Of a stretch of DNA of 64,000 nucleotides, positions 9,414 to 18,720 are shown piece by piece. This DNA comes from Ignavibacteria bacterium (lineage in GTDB: Bacteria > Bacteroidota > Ignavibacteria > Tepidaquicellales > Tepidaquicellaceae), in NCBI GenBank assembly GCA_016716125.1, contig JADJWZ010000008.1, positions 124,001-188,000 of the forward strand. The letters are read 5' to 3'. Both the position numbers and the translations under genes were made by a program. How positions within the stretch are numbered: the first letter of the stretch is position 1; every line of letters begins with the position of its first letter. Under the pieces are notes generated by a model, which made no database searches, had not been told where the DNA came from, and saw only the letters and a list, made by a program, of their open reading frames with translations.

Positions 9414-10106
9414 TTATTTGATTTTTTCGTAAATACTGATCAGAGAAATTCCGACAGGATTGCTTAATGGTAAAAACTTTTTTGAGAACGGCACTATGTA
9501 TTTGTCAAACATTCCAATCTCTCCTTCAGTGTCATTTATGTTTCCTGATTTCAATGTTTTATAAACAAGCCAGTAACCGAGCGCGCCGATAGGATTGAAA
9601 TAAAACTGTCTGATCAGTTTTACTTTCGGGGGGAGCGCAAGTTCATTCATCATTTCCTTTGTATATCTTTTAAAATGTCCTGCGGCTGTGTCAAAATTTG
9701 AGTAAAGAAATTTATGCGAAGGGACAAGATGAAACAATACGCCTCCGGGTTTCAGCAGGTCAAGTAATTTAGCGAAAAAAGCGGCGTCATCTTCCACGTG
9801 CTCCATTACATTCATACATAAAATAAAATTATACTCACCGGTTACATTTATTAAGTCAATACATTCGGTCTTTATGTTTCTTCCGAAATTTCTTTTTCTC
9901 ATATGTTCGATCGCCGGAGCTGAAATATCAATGCAGTACAAAGAATCAAACTTACTTTTTTCCGTAATGATCTTTGTAAATGAACCTACACCGCATCCGA
10001 CTTCGAGGACGTCACCTCTGATATATTTTTCAAACTGTTCGAAAGTCCACTGATTATAATTGGTGGCTTTCTGCATTTGCTCCGCTGATGTAAAAAGTTC
10101 TGACAT
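9414..10106 (-). CDS. Class I SAM-dependent methyltransferase
   Basis: A 230-residue Methyltransf_11/23-type protein. The SAM-binding motif I is VLEVGCGVGSF (33-43), followed by an acidic residue after strand 2 (CIDIS) and the CMNVMEHVED segment, the usual post-motif II of small-molecule methyltransferases. It lies 3 bp after the acetyltransferase gene stop and 4 bp before the GT2 gene. In this setting it most likely methylates a sugar hydroxyl or carboxyl group, or a lipid-linked intermediate; the sequence does not tell which. Confidence 0.82.
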   Translation of the reverse strand: MSELFTSAEQMQKATNYNQWTFEQFEKYIRGDVLEVGCGVGSFTKIITEKSKFDSLYCIDISAPAIEHMRKRNFGRNIKTECIDLINVTGEYNFILCMNVMEHVEDDAAFFAKLLDLLKPGGVLFHLVPSHKFLYSNFDTAAGHFKRYTKEMMNELALPPKVKLIRQFYFNPIGALGYWLVYKTLKSGNINDTEGEIGMFDKYIVPFSKKFLPLSNPVGISLISIYEKIK

Positions 10107-10109
10107 TAA

Positions 10110-10772
10110 TTATTCTTTATCAATTTCTTTAATAAAAACAGCGGGATTACCGGCGTAAATACTGAATGGTTTTACTTCATTATTCACAACGCTGCCTGCG
10201 CCGATTATAGAACCTTTACCGATTTTCACGCCTTTCATAATAAAGCAGTTAGCTCCGATCCATACGTCATCTTCTATCACGACCGGGCTTCGCTTTATTT
10301 TATCCCATCGTTTAAGACGGTTTTCATAAGGAACGTTATGTGAATTTGTATCCATGATAACAGTATTCGCGCCGATCATAATTCTGCTTCCCAGCGTTAC
10401 GCTGCTTTCGCTGATAATGGAAGTGCCGTTCAGATAGACCTCATCCCCTGTAATTATTTTTCCTTCCTTCGATGTTCTCATAAACACACCTCCGGCTATA
10501 TTACCGGAATTGTATCCGCACTTAGCAGAGATAAGACGCATGTTGTTTCCAAGTGTGATGCTTCCCCGGTTTTCAATTCTCGGCATTCCGAAAACTTTAA
10601 TTCCCTTGCCGTATTTTACTCCGTTTGCAATCAATACAATTTTCATCACCGGAGAAAAAATCAATGTAATGACTTTGGAAAAATGAAGCAGAGCGTCTTT
10701 GATCAGTTCAAAATAATTTTCATTACCCGTATCAAATTTCAGCTTTTCATTATATTTAAAAAGAAAACTCAT
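10110..10772 (-). CDS. Left-handed beta-helix O-acetyltransferase (WcaF/Maa-like)
   Basis: The 220-residue protein contains hexapeptide repeats from about residue 70 to 205 with the typical IGxxxxI/V spacing (IGANTVIM, IGANCFIMKGVKIGKGSIIGAG). The likely catalytic histidine is H145 in DTNSHNVP, as in the maltose/galactoside acetyltransferase group. The N-terminal 60 residues are more hydrophobic and are not part of the helix repeats. Such enzymes use acetyl-CoA to acetylate sugar hydroxyls in capsule and O-antigen loci. Sugar specificity is unknown. Confidence 0.85.
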   Translation of the reverse strand: MSFLFKYNEKLKFDTGNENYFELIKDALLHFSKVITLIFSPVMKIVLIANGVKYGKGIKVFGMPRIENRGSITLGNNMRLISAKCGYNSGNIAGGVFMRTSKEGKIITGDEVYLNGTSIISESSVTLGSRIMIGANTVIMDTNSHNVPYENRLKRWDKIKRSPVVIEDDVWIGANCFIMKGVKIGKGSIIGAGSVVNNEVKPFSIYAGNPAVFIKEIDKE

Positions 10773-10778
10773 ATGCTG

Positions 10779-11570
10779 TTATTTTTTTGTACCGCTTCCG
10801 CTCCAGCTTACTCCTTTATATGCACTTATATGTACATCAGAATATTCACCATTACCGAACCAATTTGATATCCTGCTTTTACTGATAAAGTCAACCTGCG
10901 GAGCATTCAGCTTATCAAATACATTCAGTGTGTTTCTTTCCAAAGACATTTTTCTGAAGTTATCAAAATATTCATAAAAAGGCAAAAACTTCAAAGGTAA
11001 TTTATAGATAGTGTAAACCGGCAGATACAATAATCCTGTAATCATTCTTGAAAGATCGAGCAGATTTTTTCTTTTCATATTTTTGAGGAATACTTTTCTG
11101 AACGGCTCTACTCCGTATTTTACAAGCGCGTTCCCTTCCTGAGAATAAACCCACACTATAGTCTTCCCGCCGGGTTTTGTATGACGTTTCATATTTTTGA
11201 ATGTAAGATCAGGGTTGTCTGTATGATGCACTACTCCGATTGAAAATACTATATCAAATTTTTTTCCGAGATCCATTTTCGCAATATCATTTTCTATAAA
11301 TTCTATATTTGAAAATTCTTTATTCCTTTCCTTTGCAATTTCAGTAGTATTAAGATCAACTGAGGTTATGCTTTTAGCATACGGCGCGATAAAAGAAGTA
11401 TGCTGACCTCCGCCGCATCCGCATTCGAGGACATCCATATCTCTGAAATCTTCAATTGTGTTTGGGAGTATCCAGTCTTTGAAAAGGAATAGTTCGTTGT
11501 CCTGCAGTAATGTCCACTGCTGACTCCATTCAGACTGCTTGGTTTGTATGTCAGTTGAACTTTCTGTCAT
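10779..11570 (-). CDS. Class I SAM-dependent methyltransferase
   Basis: I place the start at ATG 11570, giving 263 residues. A longer open frame to 11684 would overlap the asparagine synthetase gene by 134 bp and adds residues with no family resemblance. From the chosen start the motif I VLECGCGGGQHTSF falls at 47-60, the normal distance for Methyltransf_11/25 proteins, followed by SVDLN and a FDIVFSIGVVHHTDNP segment. The short ATG-start overlap with asnB (20 bp) suggests translational coupling. It is a probable sugar or lipid-intermediate methyltransferase; the C-terminal third (after about residue 180) is helical and unassigned. Confidence 0.8.
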   Translation of the reverse strand: MTESSTDIQTKQSEWSQQWTLLQDNELFLFKDWILPNTIEDFRDMDVLECGCGGGQHTSFIAPYAKSITSVDLNTTEIAKERNKEFSNIEFIENDIAKMDLGKKFDIVFSIGVVHHTDNPDLTFKNMKRHTKPGGKTIVWVYSQEGNALVKYGVEPFRKVFLKNMKRKNLLDLSRMITGLLYLPVYTIYKLPLKFLPFYEYFDNFRKMSLERNTLNVFDKLNAPQVDFISKSRISNWFGNGEYSDVHISAYKGVSWSGSGTKK

Positions 11571-13329
11571 ATACAAATTTATTAAATGTCTTAAATTCAT
11601 CATTGCCGTTTGCGCCGATCCATGTTCCGACCGGAGAATTGAATCCGCTTTTTTTCTTATTGATAACAAATTCCGGAACAACATCCTTTAAAGCTTTCTT
11701 CAAAATATATTTCAGCTTTAATCCTTTCATTTTTCTGTCACACGGAATGGAAGCTGCATAATCAACAAGCTTCGGATCAAGATAAGGACATCTTGCTTCT
11801 ATACTGCTGAACATTGTTGTCCTGTCCACTTTCACAAGAATATCATCTGTAAGCCACGTCATTCCGTCTACATATAAATTTCTGTCAAGCGGTTCCAGAT
11901 CAACGCATTTGTAATAATACTTTTTAAAAATAAAATACGGATCAGTATCATAAACCAGATCTTTATATTTTTCACCAAGTATATTTACACGCTCTTCAGG
12001 TGAAAAGAATTGTCTCCACAGATAATGCGCCTGTTCGGGAGAATGAAGCGTACCGTTGAGAAACTGCTTTTGCCTGTACTGCCAGTTCAGCTTTTTTTTA
12101 TTTTTAGAATTTTCTGAAAAACCGATAATAAATTTCTTTAAAGAGTCCGGTATTGGTTTTGCATAATTATAATATTTGTCAGCTTTATAGGTAATGTAAC
12201 CTGCAAAAATTTCATCAGCCCCGTCTCCGCTCAGAACTACAGTTACATATTCCGAAGCAAGCTTTGATACTTCTATCATAGGTATCAGTGAATTGTCAGC
12301 AAATGGTTCATCGAATACATCGACGGCATTGTTTATAAATTCAAGTTCATCTTTTATATCACATATTAATCCGTGATGATTGGTGCCGATTACTTTTGCA
12401 GCCCTGTCGGCGTCCGGCAGTTCATTATAACTTTCCTGATTAAATCCCACGCTGAATGTATGCAGCTCACCTTTATGAAATTTTTTCATCAGCGCAACTA
12501 TAGAAGTAGAGTCAACGCCTCCGCTGAGGAATGCACCAACCGGCACATCACTGATCATTCTCCTTTTTACCGATTCTTCCAGAAGATGAAGTGTATGACT
12601 GCATGTATCCTCTTCACTGTCTTTATTCTTTATTCTGAATGAATCCGAATAATCCCAGTATCTGACTTTGGAAACGCTTTTTCCTGAGTCAGATATTTTC
12701 ATATAATGAGCCGCTTCAAGTTTATAAATATCCTTGTATATTGTCATCGGCGAAAGTATATAACCTATTGCAAGAAAACAATTGAGAGCTTCATATGAAA
12801 CTTCAAACGGAATGGAGCTGTCCTGCTTCAGCGCTTTTATCTCTGATGCAAAAGTAACATTATTATTTTTATCGAAAAAATAGTAAAGCGGTTTTTTCCC
12901 GAATCTGTCTTTGGCAAATGTCAGCGTACGAAGTTTGGAATCCCAGATCGCAAGCGCAAACATACCGTTAAACATTTTAAAACATTCATCGCCGTATTTT
13001 TCAAACGCATATAAAATTACTTCAGTGTCAGAGTTTGTATGAAATGTGTATCCTGATTTTATGAGTTCATCTTTGATCTCAATGAAGTTGTATATTTCAC
13101 CGTTAAAAACAATATGAAATCTTCCGTCGGCTGAAGACATGGGCTGATTTGCGTTTTCGGAAAGGTCAATGATAGCGAGTCTTCTGTGACCGAGTGTAAT
13201 TTCGTCGAATGATCTTACGCCCTGGTTATCGGGACCGCGGCGTGAGATGGATTCGCACATTAGGGAAACGGTTTTAGCCGTTTCTCCGCCGGAGTTTGAC
13301 CAGTCGCTCTTTCCTGCTATACCGCACAT
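11551..13329 (-). CDS. asnB: Glutamine-hydrolysing asparagine synthetase-type amidotransferase
   Basis: A complete 592-residue AsnB family protein. The N-terminal Ntn glutaminase domain has the nucleophile Cys2 (MCGIAG) and NGEIYN (76-81). The synthetase domain carries the PPi-loop motif SGGVDS at 269-274 and a GDGADE segment. It may make asparagine, but family members inside O-antigen and capsule loci commonly amidate uronic acid carboxyl groups. The directly upstream gene is a UDP-glucuronate 4-epimerase (3 bp gap), so galacturonamide formation is a reasonable inference. The glutaminase and ligase motifs appear intact. Confidence 0.9.
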   Translation of the reverse strand: MCGIAGKSDWSNSGGETAKTVSLMCESISRRGPDNQGVRSFDEITLGHRRLAIIDLSENANQPMSSADGRFHIVFNGEIYNFIEIKDELIKSGYTFHTNSDTEVILYAFEKYGDECFKMFNGMFALAIWDSKLRTLTFAKDRFGKKPLYYFFDKNNNVTFASEIKALKQDSSIPFEVSYEALNCFLAIGYILSPMTIYKDIYKLEAAHYMKISDSGKSVSKVRYWDYSDSFRIKNKDSEEDTCSHTLHLLEESVKRRMISDVPVGAFLSGGVDSTSIVALMKKFHKGELHTFSVGFNQESYNELPDADRAAKVIGTNHHGLICDIKDELEFINNAVDVFDEPFADNSLIPMIEVSKLASEYVTVVLSGDGADEIFAGYITYKADKYYNYAKPIPDSLKKFIIGFSENSKNKKKLNWQYRQKQFLNGTLHSPEQAHYLWRQFFSPEERVNILGEKYKDLVYDTDPYFIFKKYYYKCVDLEPLDRNLYVDGMTWLTDDILVKVDRTTMFSSIEARCPYLDPKLVDYAASIPCDRKMKGLKLKYILKKALKDVVPEFVINKKKSGFNSPVGTWIGANGNDEFKTFNKFVYDRKFN

Positions 13330-13332
13330 TTT

Positions 13333-14295
13333 TTATTTGTAATTATAATATTCTTTAAACCAGTTTACGAACTTCTCTAATCCGTCTTCAATCCTTACTT
13401 CCGGAATGTAATCTATATACTCCGCCAGATCAGTCGTGTCGGCTGAAGTTATTTTTACATCACCGGGCTGCATTCCCCTGAATTCCTTTATCGCTTTTTT
13501 CCCGAGTTTATTTTCCAGTGTCTCTACAAATTTCAGAAGATTCACGGGATGCTCTCCGCCGATATTAAAAAGTCTGTATTCCGTATCGTCTGTTTTTTTC
13601 AGTAATCTTGAAATGGATTCTGTCACATCATCAATGTATGTAAAATCCCTTTCCATGTCTCCGTTATTATAAATTTCAATTGTCTCTCCTTTCATAATCT
13701 TATCTGCAAATTTAAAGTAAGCCATGTCAGGTCTTCCCCAGGATCCGTATACCGTAAAAAATCTCAATCCTGTCATTGGAATTTTATATAAATGAAAATA
13801 TGTATATGCCATAAGTTCATTGGACTTTTTTGTCGCCGCGTAAAGTGATACAGGATGATCTACATTGTCCTTTACGGAAAAAGGAATTTTTGCGCTGTTG
13901 CCGTAGACCGAGCTTGAAGATGCGTAGATCAGTTTATTTACATTAAACTCTTTGCAGCACTCTAGCAGATTGAAGAAAGAAATAATGTTACTCTGAATGC
14001 TGACTTCAGGATTTGTTATGGAATATCTCACTCCCGGCTGCGCAGCTAAATTGATTACAACGTCCGGAATTGTTTTCTCAAATATATTATTCAGTTCAAC
14101 TTTATCTGTAAGATCTGTTTTGATAAATTTAAAGTTATCAAATCCTTCCATCAGCTCAAGCCTGTTCTGCTTCAGTCCTGTGTCATAATAATCATTAATA
14201 TTGTCAATGCCGGTAATTTCGTAACCCTCTTCACACAACTTCTTACAAGTATGAAATCCGATAAAGCCGGCTGCTCCCGTTACAAGTATTTTCAC
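13333..14295 (-). CDS. UDP-glucuronate 4-epimerase-like NAD-dependent epimerase
   Basis: A 320-residue extended SDR protein. The NAD-binding motif is TGAAGFIG (6-13); SSSSVYG (126-132) and Y152-x-x-x-K156 (LYAATKK) form the active site. The segment IDNINDYYD (30-38) right after strand 2 is characteristic of the CapI/LpsL UDP-glucuronate 4-epimerase group that makes UDP-galacturonate, and separates it from GalE. The start codon is GTG at 14295, overlapping the formyltransferase-like gene stop by 4 bp. It supplies the likely uronic acid substrate for the neighbouring AsnB. Confidence 0.85.
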   Translation of the reverse strand: MKILVTGAAGFIGFHTCKKLCEEGYEITGIDNINDYYDTGLKQNRLELMEGFDNFKFIKTDLTDKVELNNIFEKTIPDVVINLAAQPGVRYSITNPEVSIQSNIISFFNLLECCKEFNVNKLIYASSSSVYGNSAKIPFSVKDNVDHPVSLYAATKKSNELMAYTYFHLYKIPMTGLRFFTVYGSWGRPDMAYFKFADKIMKGETIEIYNNGDMERDFTYIDDVTESISRLLKKTDDTEYRLFNIGGEHPVNLLKFVETLENKLGKKAIKEFRGMQPGDVKITSADTTDLAEYIDYIPEVRIEDGLEKFVNWFKEYYNYK

Positions 14296-15125
14296 AAAGA
14301 TTTATTTTTATTTTGGGATAAATATTTTTTCAGACGGTTTCTCATTTTTATATACTGAGTTAAGCCCGGATATGTATAATATCCCGGTTTTGAATTTCTG
14401 TACGGGAGTGTTTTGTGTTCTCCTGATTCGAGCTTTAATAAAAAATCTTTTACTTCAGGAAGACTGTCATATATCGCTTTATGTCCGATAAAAGAATAAT
14501 TATGCTTTGTAAGATCAATATCTCTCGCTTTACCGCTTACATAAATTTCTCCTGCGTCAATTTCATCATTCATTTTCAGAAATGAATATGAGAGATTTTC
14601 ATAGTCTTCATTATACATCGTCCAGAAAGGAGAATAAAGACCTTTATATTCAGGCGTAAGACCTTCATGCCAGAGATATACTCCGTGCTTTGCAATTCCT
14701 CTGATCTTTTTTCCGAAAAAATCATTAACACACATCGCAAATATTATATCCGGCTTTACATCATTCAGAAATTCAATTACTTCTTTCCTATTTACGTTGT
14801 ATGAACTCATCTCCCTGAATTTGAGGTCACTGAATTTTCTTCCCTTCTCTTTCCAGTAAGGTCTGATGACTTCTCTCTTTAAATATCCAAGATCTTTGGT
14901 TGCAATTTTTTTCTTTACATAAAAAAACAACATCAGTTCATTAAGCAGCTTAAAATATCCATACTTCTTCGCTCTCTTCATACCGTAATCAAATCTTCCC
15001 TTCCAGGTCTTTCTCCATGTAGCCGAATCAGACCAAACTACTCCGGCAAGCTCCGTATTCTCAGCAAGCCAGTCAACTATTAATTCATCGAACTCATTTC
15101 TCGAACCTATAAATACACTTCTCAT
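14292..15125 (-). CDS. Formyltransferase-fold protein, probable sugar N-formyltransferase
   Basis: The 277-residue protein resembles the formyl_trans_N catalytic domain of methionyl-tRNA and sugar N-formyltransferases. The core VKPDIIFAMCVNDF (123-136) is followed by HGVYLWHEGLTPEYKG (147-162), with the catalytic histidine expected at H153, and the aspartate D190 in NDEIDAGEI. The usual triad is N-x-H ... D, but the Asn position two residues before H153 is Leu151. N10-formyl-tetrahydrofolate would be the donor and an amino sugar nucleotide the acceptor if it is active. An N-terminal insertion (about 35-100) is longer than in Fmt. The first 4 bp of the epimerase gene overlap its stop. Confidence 0.65.
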   Translation of the reverse strand: MRSVFIGSRNEFDELIVDWLAENTELAGVVWSDSATWRKTWKGRFDYGMKRAKKYGYFKLLNELMLFFYVKKKIATKDLGYLKREVIRPYWKEKGRKFSDLKFREMSSYNVNRKEVIEFLNDVKPDIIFAMCVNDFFGKKIRGIAKHGVYLWHEGLTPEYKGLYSPFWTMYNEDYENLSYSFLKMNDEIDAGEIYVSGKARDIDLTKHNYSFIGHKAIYDSLPEVKDFLLKLESGEHKTLPYRNSKPGYYTYPGLTQYIKMRNRLKKYLSQNKNKSL

Positions 15126-15175
15126 TTGAAAGATCTTTCCGTGAACATTATTTTTTTAAATTTGAATTCAGATAT

Positions 15176-16372
15176 TTAATTTAAGTATGTAATTAATTTA
15201 TCTGAGAAATTTTTTATAAGTACATTCCTGTCATATTTTTCCGCCGCTGCTTTTCTGCAGTTGTCCGACATTTCATTTCTCATTTTTTGAGAATTTTTAA
15301 TGCTTAAAATATTTTTCTTTAACTTTAAATAATCTTTAGGCGGTGAAACAAGACCTGCATTATTGACCATAATTATCGCAGCTCCTTCACCCGTTCCTGA
15401 AAACAAAACCGGAAGTCCGGCAGCCATTGCTTCATAAATTTTTGAAGGTACTGCTCCGTAAATACTGTTAACAAGAGGAATAATCACGCAGTAATACTTC
15501 TGTAGAATTCCGGGTATTTCACTGCTCCTGACACTGTCATGAATTACAATTCCATTTTCCGGATTTGCCTTTACATATTCTTCAGTCATTTTTCTTTCAG
15601 CGCCTTCTCCGTAAATGTGAAACTCCGCGCCGAGTTCATTGAAATTAATATTGCTGACTATTCCGTAAATTCCCTGCGCGACTCCAAGCAGTCCGGCATA
15701 TACTATTTTAATTTTACCGCCGGCATCATCAGATTTATAATCGCCGCTATTTTTAAATCTGTTTATATCCACTCCGTTTCTGAAAAGATATGTCTCATTC
15801 TTTCCTGACTTTTTTATATGTCCGACAATTTCTTCCGACTGACCGGTACATAGAAATGCTTTTGAATAAAGAAATTTTTCAAACGATTCAAGTTTTTTGT
15901 ATAATGCGCCGTCGCTTATTGCGCCGAGTTCTTTTGCAGAAAGCGGCCATATATCGGATACATTCATTATATTTTTTGATCCTGTGAATTTTGAAAGCAG
16001 ATGTCCGCTGTATGCAAGTGTCAAAGGCGGGCTTTCCGTAAAAATAAAATCCGGCTTGAATTTCTTTAGTCTGAAGTATCCGAAAAGTGAAGTCAGTGAA
16101 AAAGAAAGCATAGATATTATTCTCGGAATTTTTTTTGTAGAGTTTGAAGCGAAAATAAAATATCTGGTAATTTTTATACCGTCTGTATTTTCATTTAAGG
16201 AAAACTTCATTCTGTATCCCGGAAATATTTTTCCCTTTGGATAATTCGGCATTGCAGTGATTACCTGTATTTCCCAGCCTAATTGTGCAAAATTTTTTGA
16301 AAGCTCATAAAGCCTGTTCTGAGGTGCGCCTGTTTCAGGATAAAAATATTGTGTAAGTATCGCTAACTTCAA
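15176..16372 (-). CDS. WbuB-like family 4 glycosyltransferase
   Basis: A 398-residue GT-B protein. It begins with ILTQYFYPETGAPQNR (4-19), the pattern seen in the WbuB/WcaI group, and its C-terminal domain contains the nucleotide-sugar-binding E-x7-E region in YEAMAAGLPVLFSGTGEG. WbuB-like enzymes add fucosamine-type sugars, but the acceptor and donor here are not known. The TTG start at 16372 shares bases with the TGA stop of the adenylate-forming gene (TTGA), a coupling pattern repeated in this operon, and the conserved N-terminus starts at once, which supports the TTG. Confidence 0.85.
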   Translation of the reverse strand: MKLAILTQYFYPETGAPQNRLYELSKNFAQLGWEIQVITAMPNYPKGKIFPGYRMKFSLNENTDGIKITRYFIFASNSTKKIPRIISMLSFSLTSLFGYFRLKKFKPDFIFTESPPLTLAYSGHLLSKFTGSKNIMNVSDIWPLSAKELGAISDGALYKKLESFEKFLYSKAFLCTGQSEEIVGHIKKSGKNETYLFRNGVDINRFKNSGDYKSDDAGGKIKIVYAGLLGVAQGIYGIVSNINFNELGAEFHIYGEGAERKMTEEYVKANPENGIVIHDSVRSSEIPGILQKYYCVIIPLVNSIYGAVPSKIYEAMAAGLPVLFSGTGEGAAIIMVNNAGLVSPPKDYLKLKKNILSIKNSQKMRNEMSDNCRKAAAEKYDRNVLIKNFSDKLITYLN

Positions 16373-17676
16373 TTCTGCTTAACATATGAATAGAACTGTT
16401 TCATCTTTCCTGCTTTGGTTCTTTGAATTTTATCAACTCTTTTAAATTCAGCTTTTAGTCCCGGCTCCAGGAACTCATCCATTTTCTTTCTAATCTTACC
16501 GGTATCTTCTTCACTGATTTCTTTTTCAGACACCATCTCAAATACAAATGTGTCCGGCTTTGTTTGCCTGATCACAAATTCCTTCAGCGAATCTATTTTA
16601 TTTATTATGCTTCTTGTAACAAAATAAAATGTAATGCTCGAAGATTTTTTCCCGCTTGGTAAAATAAGTTCGTCATTAATTCCGCCGAATAATTTTTTTA
16701 ATTTAATTCCGTTTTCATCCTGCTCAGCTGTTGCCCTGTCACCAATTTCATACCGGATAAACGGCATTGCTCTGTTATGAAGCGAAGTGAGTACTATTCT
16801 TCCTTCTCTTCCGTCTGTGATATTATTTCCTTCTTCATCAAGTATTTCCGTAAATACATTTTCATCCGAAAGCCGCCAGTTACCTTTATTATCTTCAAAC
16901 GCAATCAGATCAACTTCGGAAGTACCATACTCATTTACAACCGGTATTCCAAAAGCTTTCCCGATAATTCTCTTATCTTCGTCTGAACAGTTTTCTGAAG
17001 TGCAGATGCAGACTTTTAATGCCGGACATTCTTTCTTCAGCTCATTACCGGTTCTGTTCAGATATTCCGCAAACAGCAGTATCGAACTTGAATATCCGTA
17101 AACGTAATCTAATTTAGTTTTTCTGAATATCTCAAGAAAATTTCCCAGCGCATTGTCCGAAAGATCAAATACGGGGAATCTTACTCTGTTCGCAAGAAGA
17201 TCCTTTGTCTTCTCCGAATAGTATTCCATTTTTTCCAGCGGTATTCCATAAAATCTCGCCTGCTTTGAATCAAGAGAAATTCCATAACTATTATATCTGT
17301 CCTTGATCAATGCCCAGGTCATTGCATGAGAAAATTTATCCTTCGCATATCTGAACGGATGACCTGATGAACCTGATGTATATCCTGTGTAAAGATCTTT
17401 TTTATCAATTGTATCTGAAATTAAATTGTCGAGTGATATCTGAAAATCTTCTTTTTTCAGAATCGGGATTTTTTTCCATACTGAAGGCAAAGAATTGTTA
17501 AGCTTTTTTTTATAAAACTGATTATTCTTAAAATGATAGTTTACTGCTTCCCATTTTTTTTCATTCTGCCATTTTTTAAACTCCGCGAGTGAAAGGGAAT
17601 TTAGCCTGTGAATTTCTTTATCAGCTTTTTCCATTGGAAATCCTTTAAGTTTAAGACTTAACTCCAGGAAAGACAT
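16369..17676 (-). CDS. CapK-like adenylate-forming enzyme (phenylacetate-CoA ligase family)
   Basis: This 435-residue protein is of the CapK/PaaK type. The ATP-phosphate loop is YTGYTSGSSGHPF (around 97-109), and the A5-like motif EYGTSEVD is present, as is a C-terminal subdomain ending in KIQRTKAGKMKQF. Adenylate-forming enzymes of this kind activate a carboxylic acid as an acyl-AMP and may pass it to CoA or an amine. In polysaccharide loci they are thought to help attach amino acids or acyl groups to sugars, but a specific substrate is not established. It lies between two GT4 genes. No acyl carrier protein is nearby. Confidence 0.8.
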   Translation of the reverse strand: MSFLELSLKLKGFPMEKADKEIHRLNSLSLAEFKKWQNEKKWEAVNYHFKNNQFYKKKLNNSLPSVWKKIPILKKEDFQISLDNLISDTIDKKDLYTGYTSGSSGHPFRYAKDKFSHAMTWALIKDRYNSYGISLDSKQARFYGIPLEKMEYYSEKTKDLLANRVRFPVFDLSDNALGNFLEIFRKTKLDYVYGYSSSILLFAEYLNRTGNELKKECPALKVCICTSENCSDEDKRIIGKAFGIPVVNEYGTSEVDLIAFEDNKGNWRLSDENVFTEILDEEGNNITDGREGRIVLTSLHNRAMPFIRYEIGDRATAEQDENGIKLKKLFGGINDELILPSGKKSSSITFYFVTRSIINKIDSLKEFVIRQTKPDTFVFEMVSEKEISEEDTGKIRKKMDEFLEPGLKAEFKRVDKIQRTKAGKMKQFYSYVKQN

Positions 17677-17700
17677 TGTATTGACAGAAAATTTTTATAA

Positions 17701-18720
17701 TTAATTTTTTACGGCGGGATCTAATACTTCAAACCATTTGTGTTTTACACGTTCCCAGTCAAGCTCTTCGGCTTTCTTTCTTGCGTTTGCGGAAATTTCA
17801 GATACCAGTTTATTATCCGAGATGAGTTTTTCGATCTCTTCAATAAATTTTTCCCTGCTTTCCGGCGGTACAAGCAATCCGTCTTTTTTATCTGTGATCA
17901 GAAAAGGGATTCCTCCGACATTTGTGGATATAATAGGAAAACCAAGCGCCATAGCCTCTATAACACTGACCGGCTGATTGTCATAATTTGTTGTGTTAAT
18001 AAAAATATCATAACTTGCAGATGTGTCAGTCCATTCTTTCCTGGAAAGCTTTCCTGTTGTAATCAGAGAGCTGTTTAAATTACTGTTAACAGATTCTTCT
18101 TTTACTCTGCTCAATGTACCGTCTTTCTCCGGACCTATCATACAGAGTTTTGCATCAGGATATTTTTTAACCAGTTCTTTTAAAATTTCCACTGCAAGCA
18201 TGGGATTATAAGTTTCATGAAATGATCTTACCCAAAGAATATTAGGACCGGCAGAATTTCTTTTTTTAAATCTGTAATTATTTATGTGAATAAAATTCGG
18301 AATGTAAGTTACTTCGAAACCTTTTTCTTCGAAAAATTCCTTAAGATATATCGATGGTGAAACGTTACGGTATGAATTTCTGAAAATGAAACTGCATTTC
18401 TCCGGAGAGCTCTTAAATCTGTCAGGATATCCGCCGCCGTGTAGTATAGGAATATAAGGTATTTCAAAATGTTTGCACAGAATTGCAAGTATATATGTGA
18501 ACCAGAAGGCTTTCATACTGTATGAATCAATGAGTACCATTTCAAGTTTTTTTCTGTATTTCAAAAAATTATAGATCATATCAAGCATTCTCAGGATCTG
18601 ATTTTTTTTGTCTGATACAGAAATTATTTCATAACGCTCAAGAAGTTTTGGTGTTAAAGATTCTATAACGGTAGGTGTAAAGCCGTGTTTTGAAAGAATG
18701 TTTCCGGCATATAATATCAT
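17701..18720 (-). CDS. Family 4 glycosyltransferase
   Basis: I choose ATG at 18720, which overlaps the TGA stop of the polymerase/ligase gene by 4 bp (ATGA) and gives 339 residues beginning MILYAGNILSKHG. The longer open frame to 18825 lies inside the upstream gene and adds a Cys/Arg-rich tract unlike the family. The C-terminal GT-B domain carries the E-x7-E motif in SVIEAMALGFPIIS and a GGIP motif after it. The N-terminal domain is shorter than in most GT4 proteins. Probably adds one sugar to the lipid-linked repeat; donor unknown. Confidence 0.82.
   Translation of the reverse strand: MILYAGNILSKHGFTPTVIESLTPKLLERYEIISVSDKKNQILRMLDMIYNFLKYRKKLEMVLIDSYSMKAFWFTYILAILCKHFEIPYIPILHGGGYPDRFKSSPEKCSFIFRNSYRNVSPSIYLKEFFEEKGFEVTYIPNFIHINNYRFKKRNSAGPNILWVRSFHETYNPMLAVEILKELVKKYPDAKLCMIGPEKDGTLSRVKEESVNSNLNSSLITTGKLSRKEWTDTSASYDIFINTTNYDNQPVSVIEAMALGFPIISTNVGGIPFLITDKKDGLLVPPESREKFIEEIEKLISDNKLVSEISANARKKAEELDWERVKHKWFEVLDPAVKN

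Noticed and set aside
11571..11684. Longer N-terminus for the methyltransferase 10779..11570
   Set aside because: It lies inside the end of the asnB frame, adds residues with no match to the family, and the ATG at 11570 gives the normal family length.
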